DNA of 15,255 nucleotides from Geodermatophilaceae bacterium (GTDB lineage Bacteria; Actinomycetota; Actinomycetes; Mycobacteriales; Geodermatophilaceae), in the NCBI GenBank assembly GCA_013811805.1, contig JACCUM010000018.1, positions 1 to 15,255 of the forward strand, read 5' to 3'. The notes below the pieces were generated by a model, which saw only the letters and a program-made list of their open reading frames with translations, ran no database searches and had not been told where the DNA came from. Below, in pieces: positions 7,660-14,958 of the stretch (position 1 is the first letter of the stretch; the number at the start of each line of letters is the position of its first letter). The position numbers and the translations under genes are program-made.

Positions 7660-8883
7660 GTGTCAGACGGACTGAGCTTCGACGAGGGACCCGAGCGGCG
7701 GGCACTGCGGGCGGCAGTAGCCGACCTCGGCCAGAAGTACGGACAGCGGTACTTCCTCGAGCAGGCGCGCACCGGCGGGGACACCAACCAGCTGTGGGCC
7801 GAAGCCGGCAAGCTCGGGTTCCTCGGCGTCAACCTGCCCGAGGAGTACGGGGGAGGCGGGGGCGGGCTCGGCGAACTCGCCCTGGTGCTCGAAGAGCTCG
7901 GTGCGGCCGGCTGCCCACTGTTGATGATGATCGTCTCGCCGGCGATCTGCGGGACCATCCTGGCCCGCTTCGGCACCGACGAGCAGAAGACCAGGTGGTT
8001 GCCCGGACTGGCCGACGGATCGATCACGATGGCCTTTGCGATCACCGAACCGGATGCCGGCTCGAACTCGCACAACATCAGCACCGTGGCCCGACGCCCT
8101 GCCGACCTCGACGGCAAGGGTGGCACTGGCGGCGGCAACGGCACGGGCGGCGGCGGCCAGGGCTGGCGGCTCAGCGGGCGCAAGATCTGGATCTCCGGGG
8201 TGGACGTGGCCGATGCCATTCTGGTGGTGGCCAAGCTGGCGGACGGGCCCAGGGGGACACTGCGGCCGGCACTGTTCGTCGTACCCACCGATTCCGCTGG
8301 CGTGGAGGCGCAGCCGATCCCCACCGAGATCGTCTCCCCGGAGCGGCAGTCCACGGTGTTCTTCGACGATGTGGTTCTTGCTGACGACGCCCTGGTCGGC
8401 CACCCGGACGCCGGCATCGCGCAGCTGTTCGCCGGGCTGAATCCCGAACGGGTGATGGCCGCCGCGTATGCCCTAGGGGTGTCGCGGCTGGCAATGGCGA
8501 AGGCCAGTGAGTACGCCCGCACCCGAACGGTCTGGTCCACACCGATCGGCGCCCATCAGGGGCTGGCGCATCCGCTGGCCGCCTGCCAGGTCGAGATCGA
8601 GCTGGCCGCTCTGATGATCCAGAAGGCTGCCTGGCTGATCGACCAGGGTCAGGACGAGGCCGCCGGTGCGGCCGCTAACACCGCGAAGTATGCCGCCGCC
8701 GAAGCCGCCGTACGTACGGTCGATCAGGCGATCCAGACCCACGGCGGTAACGGCTTGTCTCAGGAGTACGGCGTCGGCGCGCTCCTGGCGATGTCGCGGG
8801 TCTCGCGCATCGCCCCGGTGAGCCGAGAGATGATCTTGAGCTTCATCGCCCAGCACCGGCTCAAGCTCCCGCGCTCCTACTGA
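7660..8883 (+). CDS. Acyl-CoA dehydrogenase (FadE-like) with a glycine-rich insertion
   Basis: An FAD enzyme of 407 residues that makes trans-2-enoyl-CoA and passes electrons to ETF. The N-terminal helical domain is 1-122. MAFAITEPDAGSN (124-136) is the flavin-binding middle-domain signature and WRLSGRKIWISG (169-180) the usual strand pair. The C-terminal helical domain has ARTRTVWSTPIGAHQ (286-300) and IQTHGGNGLSQEYGV (358-372), ending LPRSY. The typical catalytic Glu of the C-terminal YEGT motif is absent (APVS near 385-388), while LNPERV puts E263 where isovaleryl-CoA and long-chain enzymes carry theirs, so E263 is the likely base. Residues 147-168 form an unusual Gly-rich insert. GTG 7660 is preferred over TTG 7618 because homology begins there, though no Shine-Dalgarno is visible. 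The substrate, branched or long chain, is unknown. Confidence 0.9.
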   Translation: MSDGLSFDEGPERRALRAAVADLGQKYGQRYFLEQARTGGDTNQLWAEAGKLGFLGVNLPEEYGGGGGGLGELALVLEELGAAGCPLLMMIVSPAICGTILARFGTDEQKTRWLPGLADGSITMAFAITEPDAGSNSHNISTVARRPADLDGKGGTGGGNGTGGGGQGWRLSGRKIWISGVDVADAILVVAKLADGPRGTLRPALFVVPTDSAGVEAQPIPTEIVSPERQSTVFFDDVVLADDALVGHPDAGIAQLFAGLNPERVMAAAYALGVSRLAMAKASEYARTRTVWSTPIGAHQGLAHPLAACQVEIELAALMIQKAAWLIDQGQDEAAGAAANTAKYAAAEAAVRTVDQAIQTHGGNGLSQEYGVGALLAMSRVSRIAPVSREMILSFIAQHRLKLPRSY

Positions 8884-8922
8884 CATTCACGCCGGATCGT
8901 GGACTGCCAGATTCAGGAGGTG

Positions 8923-9389
8923 TTACTTCTGGATCGGGTGGCCCAGGGACATCGCCTTGCCGCCGGTGGCCTGCCCCATCGCGTCGAAGAACACGTAGAC
9001 CCCGTTGGCGGCCGCGGCAAAGGCCACGTATCCGGCAATGGTCGCCCAGACACCGGCGGTGACAGCGGCTTCCGGTTCCACGGCCCATGACACGAACCAG
9101 CCATGCGTGGTCCCGAGGACCAGCAACGCGAAGCTGACCCAGAACATCGAGAACAGACCGAACACGGTGGCCACCGTTCCGGCCCCGACGTGATCGCCCA
9201 GATGGCGGCGATGAACAAACCGAGCCCGGCGACGAGGATGCTGTTCGAGAGCAGCTCGGCGACCGCGAAGTCCTTGTAACCGACCAGCCACAGGGCCAGC
9301 GGGATCGCACCGGCGACAAAGGATGCCGAACCAAGGATGACGGGATTGTTGCCGGCGGCCGCAGCAGCCCGGCCTTGCCTCGACCTCAT
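8923..9389 (-). pseudogene. Frameshifted, shortened GPR1/FUN34/YaaH (SatP-like acetate uptake) membrane protein
   Basis: From ATG 9389 the frame reads NNPVILGSASFVAGAIPLAL and SILVAGLGLFIAAIWAITSG, two helices, then goes off. At a run of four C on the plus strand (9183-9186) a one-base shift restores homology: GAGTVATVFGLFSMFWVSFA, LGTTHGWF, then YVAFAAAANGVYVFFDA and ATGGKAMSLGHPI, ending TAA 8925-8923. Adding one G to the run rejoins both parts as one protein of about 155 residues. NPxxLG near the start, FGxFxxFWxSFA and GGKxxxLGxP at the end resemble acetate/succinate transporters of this family, which normally have six helices in about 200 residues. Only four are seen here, so the middle pair appears to be deleted. 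The family call is from memory of motifs. The 5' end lies next to the dnaK control region. Confidence 0.62.
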
Positions 9390-9425
9390 ACCCGTGCCCA
9401 AGAACGGGGGACCGGGAACGAAGCC

Positions 9426-9431
9426 TTGACG
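9426..9431 (+). promoter_or_regulatory. Possible dnaK promoter -35 element
   Basis: TTGACG matches the housekeeping -35 consensus in five of six positions and lies about 90 bases before dnaK, upstream of the HAIR site. No clear -10 hexamer stands at the ideal distance; the best is the A-rich GCAAGAAAG around 9447-9455. The start site would then fall within or beside the operator, as expected for HspR repression. Confidence 0.35.
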
Positions 9432-9454
9432 TCCCGCGTTAAGCTGGCAAGAAA

Positions 9455-9475
9455 GTTGAGCGAACCTGGCGCAAG
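9455..9475. promoter_or_regulatory. HAIR-type operator for HspR upstream of dnaK
   Basis: The half-sites GTTGAGC (9455-9461) and GCGCAAG (9469-9475) are separated by exactly 7 bases. They match the HspR operator consensus CTTGAGT-N7-ACTCAAG at five of seven positions in each half. The site is 41 bases before the dnaK start and the operon encodes its own HspR, so autorepression released by heat or unfolded protein is the straightforward reading. Confidence 0.75.
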
Positions 9476-9516
9476 CTGGGTCCTGTCCAGGCAGAACAGA
9501 GAGAAGGGCACCACTC

Positions 9517-11409
9517 ATGGCACGAGCGGTCGGCATCGACCTCGGCACCACCAACTCCGTCGTCGCCGTCTTGGAGGGCGGCGAGCCCACGGTCATCGCC
9601 AACGCGGAGGGATCACGGACGACTCCGTCGGTCGTAGCGTTCGCCAAGAACGGCGAAGTTATCGTCGGCCAGGCCGCCAAGAACCAGGCGGTCACCAACG
9701 TTGACCGCACCATCCGCTCGGTCAAGCGCGAGATGGGCACCGGCTGGTCGGTCGACATCGACGGCAAGGCCTACACCCCGCAGGAGATCTCGGCGCGGAT
9801 CCTGCAGAAGCTCAAGCGCGACGCCGAGACCTACCTCGGCGAGACCATCACCGACGCGGTGATCACCGTTCCGGCCTACTTCGAGGACGCCCAGCGCCAA
9901 GCCACCAAGGAGGCCGGCGAAATCGCCGGGCTCAATGTGCTGCGGATCGTCAACGAGCCGACCGCTGCCGCGCTCGCGTACGGGCTGGACAAGGGCGAGA
10001 AGGAGCAGACCATCCTGGTCTTCGACCTCGGCGGTGGCACCTTCGATGTGTCCCTGCTCGAGATCGGTGACGGCGTCATCGAGGTCAAGGCGACCGCCGG
10101 TGACAACCACCTCGGCGGTGACGACTGGGACCAGAAGGTCCTAGAACACCTGGTCAAGCAGTTCAACGTGTCCAACGGCATCGACCTGTCCAAGGACAAG
10201 CTGGCGATGCAGCGGCTCCGTGAGGCTGCCGAGAAGGCAAAGATCGAGCTGTCCGGCGCGCAGTCGACGAACGTCAACTTGCCCTACATCACCGCAGGCT
10301 CGGAGGGTCCACTGCACCTGGACGTGACGATCACCCGCGCGGAGTTCCAGCGGATGACCCAGGATCTGCTCGACCGTACGAAGGCGCCGTTCAACCAGGC
10401 GATCCGCGATGCCGGCATCAACGTCTCGGCGATCGACCACGTGGTCATGGTGGGTGGTTCCACCCGGATGCCTGCCGTCACCGATGTCGTACGGGAGCTG
10501 ACCGGGGGCAAGGAACCCAACAAGGGTGTGAACCCCGATGAGGTGGTAGCGGTCGGGGCCGCGTTGCAGGCCGGTGTGCTAAAGGGCGAAGTCAAGGACG
10601 TCCTGCTGCTCGACGTGACCCCGCTGTCACTGGGGATCGAGACCAAGGGCGGGATCATGACCCGGCTGATCGAGCGCAACACCACGATTCCGACCAAGCG
10701 CTCAGAGATCTTCACGACCGCCGATGACAACCAGCCCTCGGTGCAGATCCAGGTCTATCAGGGCGAGCGCGAGATGGCGTCGTACAACAAGAAGCTCGGC
10801 ATGTTCGAGTTGACCGGTCTACCGCCGGCCCCCCGTGGCGTCCCACAGATCGAGGTCGCCTTCGACATCGACGCCAACGGCATCGTGCACGTCCACGCGA
10901 AGGACCTGGGTACGGGTAAGGAGCAGTCGATGACGATCACCGGCGGCTCGGCGCTGCCCAAGGACGACATCGCCCGGATGATGGCCGACGCCGAGGCGCA
11001 TGCCGAGGAGGACAAGGCCCGCCGTGAGGAGGCCGAGACGCGCAACATGTCGGAGTCGATGGTCTATCAGACCGAGAAGTTCCTGGCCGAGAACGGCGAC
11101 AAGCTGCCCGAGGACAAGAGAACCGAGCTCGGTGAGGCACTCAGCGAGCTCAAGTCCGCGCTCGGCGGCTCCGACTCGGCCGCGATCAAGGCATCGTCGG
11201 AGAAACTGTCCCGTCTGTCCCAGGAAGCTGGTGCCGCTCTGTACGCCGAGCAGCAGGCCTCGGGTGCAGCCGGTGAGGGTGCCGGGACTGCGGGTTCCGC
11301 AGGTGCCGCTGGGGCTGCCGGAGCCGCCGGATCCGGGGCCGATGCACCGGCCGATGACTCCGACGTGGTCGACGCCGAAATCGTGGACGACGACAGCGAG
11401 CAGAAGTGA
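9517..11409 (+). CDS. dnaK: Molecular chaperone DnaK (Hsp70)
   Basis: A 630-residue ATP-dependent chaperone of the cytosol that binds exposed hydrophobic segments, stimulated by DnaJ and recharged by GrpE. Nucleotide-binding domain: GIDLGTTNS (phosphate 1, 6-14), VPAYFEDAQRQAT near 118-130, NEPTAAALAYG near 146-156, FDLGGGTFDVS (phosphate 2, near 169-179), VGGSTRMP (adenosine, near 312). The interdomain linker DVLLLDVTPLSLG follows at about 360, then the substrate domain, the helical lid, a disordered Ala/Gly-rich tail, and the acidic end DVVDAEIVDDD. AGAGAAGG-like purine run (AGAGAAGGG, 9500-9508) lies 8 bases before ATG 9517. It is first of four co-directional genes, and its TGA overlaps the grpE GTG (GTGA). 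Confidence 0.98.
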   Translation: MARAVGIDLGTTNSVVAVLEGGEPTVIANAEGSRTTPSVVAFAKNGEVIVGQAAKNQAVTNVDRTIRSVKREMGTGWSVDIDGKAYTPQEISARILQKLKRDAETYLGETITDAVITVPAYFEDAQRQATKEAGEIAGLNVLRIVNEPTAAALAYGLDKGEKEQTILVFDLGGGTFDVSLLEIGDGVIEVKATAGDNHLGGDDWDQKVLEHLVKQFNVSNGIDLSKDKLAMQRLREAAEKAKIELSGAQSTNVNLPYITAGSEGPLHLDVTITRAEFQRMTQDLLDRTKAPFNQAIRDAGINVSAIDHVVMVGGSTRMPAVTDVVRELTGGKEPNKGVNPDEVVAVGAALQAGVLKGEVKDVLLLDVTPLSLGIETKGGIMTRLIERNTTIPTKRSEIFTTADDNQPSVQIQVYQGEREMASYNKKLGMFELTGLPPAPRGVPQIEVAFDIDANGIVHVHAKDLGTGKEQSMTITGGSALPKDDIARMMADAEAHAEEDKARREEAETRNMSESMVYQTEKFLAENGDKLPEDKRTELGEALSELKSALGGSDSAAIKASSEKLSRLSQEAGAALYAEQQASGAAGEGAGTAGSAGAAGAAGAAGSGADAPADDSDVVDAEIVDDDSEQK

Positions 11410-12155
11410 CCGCGTCGTCGGGGGCGGGGTCGGACACCTCGGGGTTGTACGGCGACCGAGGCCGGTCGGGGGAGACCGACGAGGAACAACCCCGGGTGGT
11501 CATACGGGACAAGCGCCGGATCGATCCGGAGACCGGGGCGGTACGGGAGGTTCCTTCCGTACCGCCCGCCGATCCGGCGCCGTCCTCCGCGGAGGCGTCG
11601 GCGGGCGCGGATCAGGATGTGACAGCAGGCGAAGGTGACAGCGACGTGGCACAGGCGACCGACCTGGCCAAGGCGTTGGCCGAGCGGACCGAGGATCTGC
11701 AGCGGGTGTCGGCGGAGTATGCCAATTACCGGCGGCGGGTGGACCGAGATCGGGTACTGATCGGCCAACTGGCCCAGGAGCGACTCGTTCTCGACCTGCT
11801 TCCGGTGCTGGACGACATCGACCGGGCTCGGGAGCACGGCGATCTGACCGGGGCGTTCAAGAGCACCGCTGATCAACTCGGCACCGTGCTCGATCGCGCT
11901 GATGTGCAGGTATTCGGTGAGATCGGTGATCCGTTCGACCCGGGCATGCACGAGGCTGTGCTGCACACCGAGAGCCCGGAAGTCAGCGAGCCGACCTGCA
12001 CCCACATCATGCGTCGTGGCTACCGCCGCGGAGATCGGGTGCTTCGAGCGGCGATGGTCGGAGTGGCCGATCCGGCAAATCCGGCGCCGGCCCCGCCGAT
12101 CGAGCATCTGGCCGGCGATCCCACTGTCGACGAAGCAAGCGAGTCGAAAGAGTAA
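11406..12155 (+). CDS. grpE: Nucleotide exchange factor GrpE
   Basis: A 249-residue cochaperone that releases ADP from DnaK as a homodimer. The first 80 residues are charged and low in complexity (disordered, Asp/Glu/Ala/Pro-rich). A long helix with SAEYANYRRRVDRDR, typical of the GrpE dimer coiled coil, follows, then LLPVLDDIDRAREHGD, and the beta wing ending GYRRGDRVLRAAMVGVAD, the family signature near the C-terminus. It is longer than E. coli GrpE (about 197) because of both tails, as is common in actinobacteria. GTG 11406 overlaps the dnaK stop by four bases, so translation is coupled. The dnaJ gene starts 18 bases after the stop. Confidence 0.96.
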   Translation: MTASSGAGSDTSGLYGDRGRSGETDEEQPRVVIRDKRRIDPETGAVREVPSVPPADPAPSSAEASAGADQDVTAGEGDSDVAQATDLAKALAERTEDLQRVSAEYANYRRRVDRDRVLIGQLAQERLVLDLLPVLDDIDRAREHGDLTGAFKSTADQLGTVLDRADVQVFGEIGDPFDPGMHEAVLHTESPEVSEPTCTHIMRRGYRRGDRVLRAAMVGVADPANPAPAPPIEHLAGDPTVDEASESKE

Positions 12156-12173
12156 GGAAGGGGGCGCCCAGAC

Positions 12174-13358
12174 ATGAGCACGAAAGACTTCATCGAGAAG
12201 GACTACTACGCAGCCCTGGGCGTCGCCAAGGACGCCAGCGCGACGGAGATCAAGAAGTCCTACCGCGCGCTGGCCCGTGATCTGCACCCGGACAAGAACC
12301 CGAACAACGCTGCGGCGGAGGCGAAGTTCAAGGATGTCTCCGAGGCCTACGACGTGCTCTCCGATGCCAAGCGGCGCGGGGAGTACGACGAGGCGCGACG
12401 GCTTTTCGGGTCCGGCGGCTTCCGCCCGGGCGGCTTCGGCGGCGCGGGTGCTGGCCCCGGCGGTCAGACCTTCGACATCAACGATCTCTTCGGGGGTGCG
12501 GCTACGGGTGGTGCAGGCACCGGTACCGGCGGGTTGGGCGATCTGTTCGGCGGCCTGTTCGGCGGCGGTATGGGCGGTGGCACCCAGACCCGAACGAGGC
12601 CGGCTCGGGGGCGCGACGTGGAGACCGAAGCCACGCTGTCCTTCGAGGAAGCGGTGCGCGGTGTGACCGTTCCGTTGCGCATGCAGAGCCCTGGGACCTG
12701 TCGGAACTGTTCCGGCACCGGGGCCAAGCCGGGGACCGCGCCGAAAACCTGTCCGACCTGTCATGGCGCCGGGGTGACCACCCGCAATCAGGGGTCCTTC
12801 GCCTTCTCCGAGCCCTGCCGGGACTGCCGGGGCAGCGGAACCGTGGTCGATGACCCGTGCCCGGAGTGCCGGGGCAGCGGAGTGACCAGCCAGACCAGGA
12901 CCATCACCGTCCGGATCCCGGCCGGAGTCAAGGCGGGCCAGCGGATCCGTATCGCTGGCAAGGGTTCTCCGGGTCAACGCGGCGCGCCCGCGGGCGACCT
13001 CTACGTGGTCGTACACGTCGGCGGCCACGACCTGTTCACCCGGTCGGGCAACAACCTCGCCCTCGCCGTGCCGATCTCCTACACCGAGGCCGCGCTCGGT
13101 ACCAGCGTGCGGGTGCCCACTCTTGACGGTGCCGTGACCCTGAAGGTGCCGGCCGGTACCGCCTCTGGCCAGACGTTCCGGATCAAGGGCAAGGGCGTTC
13201 TGGCGGCCAAGCAGACCGGTGATCTCATGGTCACCGTCGAGGTCGCCGTACCGAAGGCACTGTCCGACGATGCGCGTACGGCGTTGCAGGCCTATGCCGA
13301 TGCCCAGGCCGAGGATCCTCGACCCACGATCACCGAGGCGGTGCGTAGCCGTGGCTGA
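12174..13358 (+). CDS. dnaJ: Chaperone DnaJ (Hsp40), operon-linked copy
   Basis: A 394-residue type I J-protein that loads substrates on DnaK and triggers its ATPase. The J domain (about 10-75) has HPD at 38-40. A long Gly/Phe-rich region (about 80-137) follows, with DINDLFGG. Four zinc-binding CxxCxGxG repeats are complete: C176/C179, C193/C196, C215/C218 and C229/C232. The C-terminal substrate-binding sandwich follows (IPAGVKAGQRIRIAGKG, GDLYVVVHV). It starts at ATG 12174 after GGAAGGGGG, the strongest Shine-Dalgarno in the operon. Actinobacteria often have a second dnaJ next to hrcA; this one, with hspR, is the HspR-linked type (dnaJ1). Confidence 0.97.
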   Translation: MSTKDFIEKDYYAALGVAKDASATEIKKSYRALARDLHPDKNPNNAAAEAKFKDVSEAYDVLSDAKRRGEYDEARRLFGSGGFRPGGFGGAGAGPGGQTFDINDLFGGAATGGAGTGTGGLGDLFGGLFGGGMGGGTQTRTRPARGRDVETEATLSFEEAVRGVTVPLRMQSPGTCRNCSGTGAKPGTAPKTCPTCHGAGVTTRNQGSFAFSEPCRDCRGSGTVVDDPCPECRGSGVTSQTRTITVRIPAGVKAGQRIRIAGKGSPGQRGAPAGDLYVVVHVGGHDLFTRSGNNLALAVPISYTEAALGTSVRVPTLDGAVTLKVPAGTASGQTFRIKGKGVLAAKQTGDLMVTVEVAVPKALSDDARTALQAYADAQAEDPRPTITEAVRSRG

Positions 13359-13761
13359 ACTCTCCGATGAGACACCGGTATTCGTGATCTCGGTCGCGGC
13401 ACAACTGGCCGGCATGCACGCCCAGACCTTGCGGCAGTACGACCGGCTGGGATTGGTCTCGCCCGGTCGAACCCCAGGCGGCGGACGGCGCTACAGCGCC
13501 CGGGACATCGCCCGGCTGCACGTTGTGGCCCGGCTGTCGCACGAGGAGGGCATCAACCTGGCCGGGATCAAGCGGATCATCGAGCTGGAAGCCGCCGTGG
13601 TGGCACTGCGACGACAGTTGGACGCGCTGGCCGACGAGCTCGAACTGTCCGAGCAGCGCCGACTTTCGGCCGAGGCCGCGGTGCACGCGTCGTACCGGCG
13701 CGACCTCGTGCCGGTCAATCAGCAGCAGATGCTGGTTTTCCGTCCGCGTACGCAGCGGTAG
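13351..13761 (+). CDS. hspR: Heat shock repressor HspR (MerR family)
   Basis: A 136-residue MerR-type regulator that represses the dnaK operon by binding HAIR sites, with DnaK as corepressor in studied actinobacteria. The winged helix-turn-helix is at about 10-70: VISVAAQLAGMHAQTLRQYD, RLGLVSPGRTPGGGRRYS and ARLHVVARL. A coiled-coil dimerisation helix follows (IIELEAAVVALRRQLDAL, to about 105), and the tail ends FRPRTQR. Length and order match known HspR. GTG 13351 overlaps the last 8 bases of dnaJ, giving coupled translation; longer in-frame extensions would run deep into dnaJ. The matching HAIR operator is at 9455-9475. Confidence 0.95.
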   Translation: MAELSDETPVFVISVAAQLAGMHAQTLRQYDRLGLVSPGRTPGGGRRYSARDIARLHVVARLSHEEGINLAGIKRIIELEAAVVALRRQLDALADELELSEQRRLSAEAAVHASYRRDLVPVNQQQMLVFRPRTQR

Positions 13762-13768
13762 GACCGTT

Positions 13769-14003
13769 TCAGACCCGGATTACGGCCGGGCCGCCGACGA
13801 TCTCGATGGCATCGAAATCGTCGTCCTGACTGACGACTTCCATGCTGTTCGCGCTGGCCACTGAGTCGATCCAGAGGTCGTTCATTCACCTTATTGCTCT
13901 GCGCCCCTCCTCCGCCAACCGGAGCCGTGCGGTTTGCTCCAGCAGCGACTCAGTTCGCAGCGGGCGTCCGCTCTCCGCAGCGATCAGAACGCTGGAGTCC
14001 TCC
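13769..14003 (-). pseudogene. Remnant of a VapC-like PIN-domain toxin
   Basis: On the minus strand, 13885-13769 encodes 38 residues, MNDLWIDSVASANSMEVVSQ then DDDFDAIEIVGGPAVIRV and a stop. This matches the C-terminus of VapC toxins (NDLWIAA...VVTQDDDFD...VIRV), including the acidic residues of the PIN active site, though the usual IAA after DLW has become IDS. Upstream, in a frame closed by TGA at 13888-13886, DSSVLIAAESGRPL resembles the first PIN strand with its catalytic Asp but has no start codon. About 50 central residues of a roughly 130-residue toxin are missing. No VapB antitoxin gene is visible. It lies between hspR (7 bases away, convergent) and the MmyB-type regulator. The N-terminal part is the weaker call. 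Confidence 0.6.
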
Positions 14004-14007
14004 CGGC

Positions 14008-14847
14008 TCAGCCGCGCTGGCGGCCTAGGACGGCAAGCTTGTGCGCCGTATCGGTTTCCGGGGCCGCGGTGTAGACCACGACGTGCAGGTCGGGATTGTC
14101 CGAAGGCGCGAGCCGGTGATGTTCCAACAGCAGTTCGCCCACGCCGGGATGGTGGAACCGCCGTTCTCGTGAGGTGAAGTGGTCCACGTCGTGGCTGGCC
14201 CAACCGCGCCTGAACGGCTCGCTGACGTCTTGCAGCCTCTCGATCAGGTCGGCGAAGGCTGGTTCGTGCACCCGCGAGCCGGCCTCGGCTCGAAATTGGG
14301 TCAGGAAGCGCCGGCTGTCGGTGGTCCAGTCGGCCAGCAGGTCACGTACGTACGGGTCAGTGAAGACCAGCCAGAGCAGGTTGCGCTGGCCGAGCGGGGT
14401 GCTGGCCACGTTGGGATAGAGATTCTCGTACGCACGGTTCCACCCGACGATCGACCAGTTATGGGTGATGGCGTACGCCGGAAAGATCCCCAAGGCGTCC
14501 AGCAGGCGCTGCCCGTGCGGCGGCAACCTGACTGTCAACTGACTGAGGGCCGGCTCGGTTGAATGACCGGTCAGGCGAAGGACGTACTCGTGCTCAGCCG
14601 GCGACATCTGCAGCGTCCGGGCCAGGGCATCCATCACCTGGCGGGAGGGCTTGATGTCACGGCCCTGCTCGAGCCAGGTGTACCAGGTCAGGCTGACCCC
14701 GGAGCGGACCGAGACCTCCTCGCGTCTCAGCCCCGGAGTGCGCCGCTGACCGCTCAGCGCAATGCCGACCGACTCGGGGGTGATGTGTCGCCGACGCGTC
14801 CTGAGGAAGTCCGCGAGCTCGGCTTTGGCGGATACGACGGCGCTCAC
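14008..14847 (-). CDS. MmyB-type helix-turn-helix transcriptional regulator
   Basis: A 279-residue DNA-binding protein with two domains. Residues 10-92 form an XRE-type helix-turn-helix with the family motif RRTPGLRREEVSVRSGVS, then WYTWLEQGRDIKPS and ALARTLQMSP. Residues of about 105-270 match the MmyB-like ligand-binding domain (PAS-like): AYAITHNWSIVGWNRAYENL, then NLLWLVFTDPYVR, FRRGWASHDV and HHPGVGELLLEHHRL, ending LHVVVYTAAPETDT. Relatives regulate antibiotic production or neighbouring oxidoreductase genes and may bind fatty-acid-like ligands. The target here cannot be inferred, because both neighbours are broken toxin genes. GTG 14847 is preceded by AGGAGG at 4-5 bases, a good ribosome binding site. 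Confidence 0.92.
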   Translation of the reverse strand: MSAVVSAKAELADFLRTRRRHITPESVGIALSGQRRTPGLRREEVSVRSGVSLTWYTWLEQGRDIKPSRQVMDALARTLQMSPAEHEYVLRLTGHSTEPALSQLTVRLPPHGQRLLDALGIFPAYAITHNWSIVGWNRAYENLYPNVASTPLGQRNLLWLVFTDPYVRDLLADWTTDSRRFLTQFRAEAGSRVHEPAFADLIERLQDVSEPFRRGWASHDVDHFTSRERRFHHPGVGELLLEHHRLAPSDNPDLHVVVYTAAPETDTAHKLAVLGRQRG

Positions 14848-14958
14848 TCACCCTCCTGCCTGCCGTCGAGCAGCTTGGAGTGAGGCACGTTCGAGCTGGG
14901 CACTGGCGACTTCCTCGGCAGGCCAAGCGATTGCCCGTAGAGCGTCATCTCCCGATGC

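Noticed and set aside
7493..7675. Small open frame in the etfD/acyl-CoA dehydrogenase gap
   Set aside because: No ribosome binding site and an Arg/Cys-rich composition typical of chance frames; it overlaps the likely promoter.
11067..13415. A very long open frame (782 codons) on the minus strand opposite dnaK, grpE and dnaJ
   Set aside because: It has no recognisable domain, is rich in Arg/Gly/Ala/Pro, and lies antisense to four certain genes; in GC-rich DNA such frames are a by-product of third-position bias.
14862..14958. Open stretch on the minus strand between the VapC fragment and the MmyB-type gene, in frame with the end of vapC after its stop
   Set aside because: It has no start codon and no family resemblance; only 111 bases separate the genes and they probably hold the regulator's promoter.
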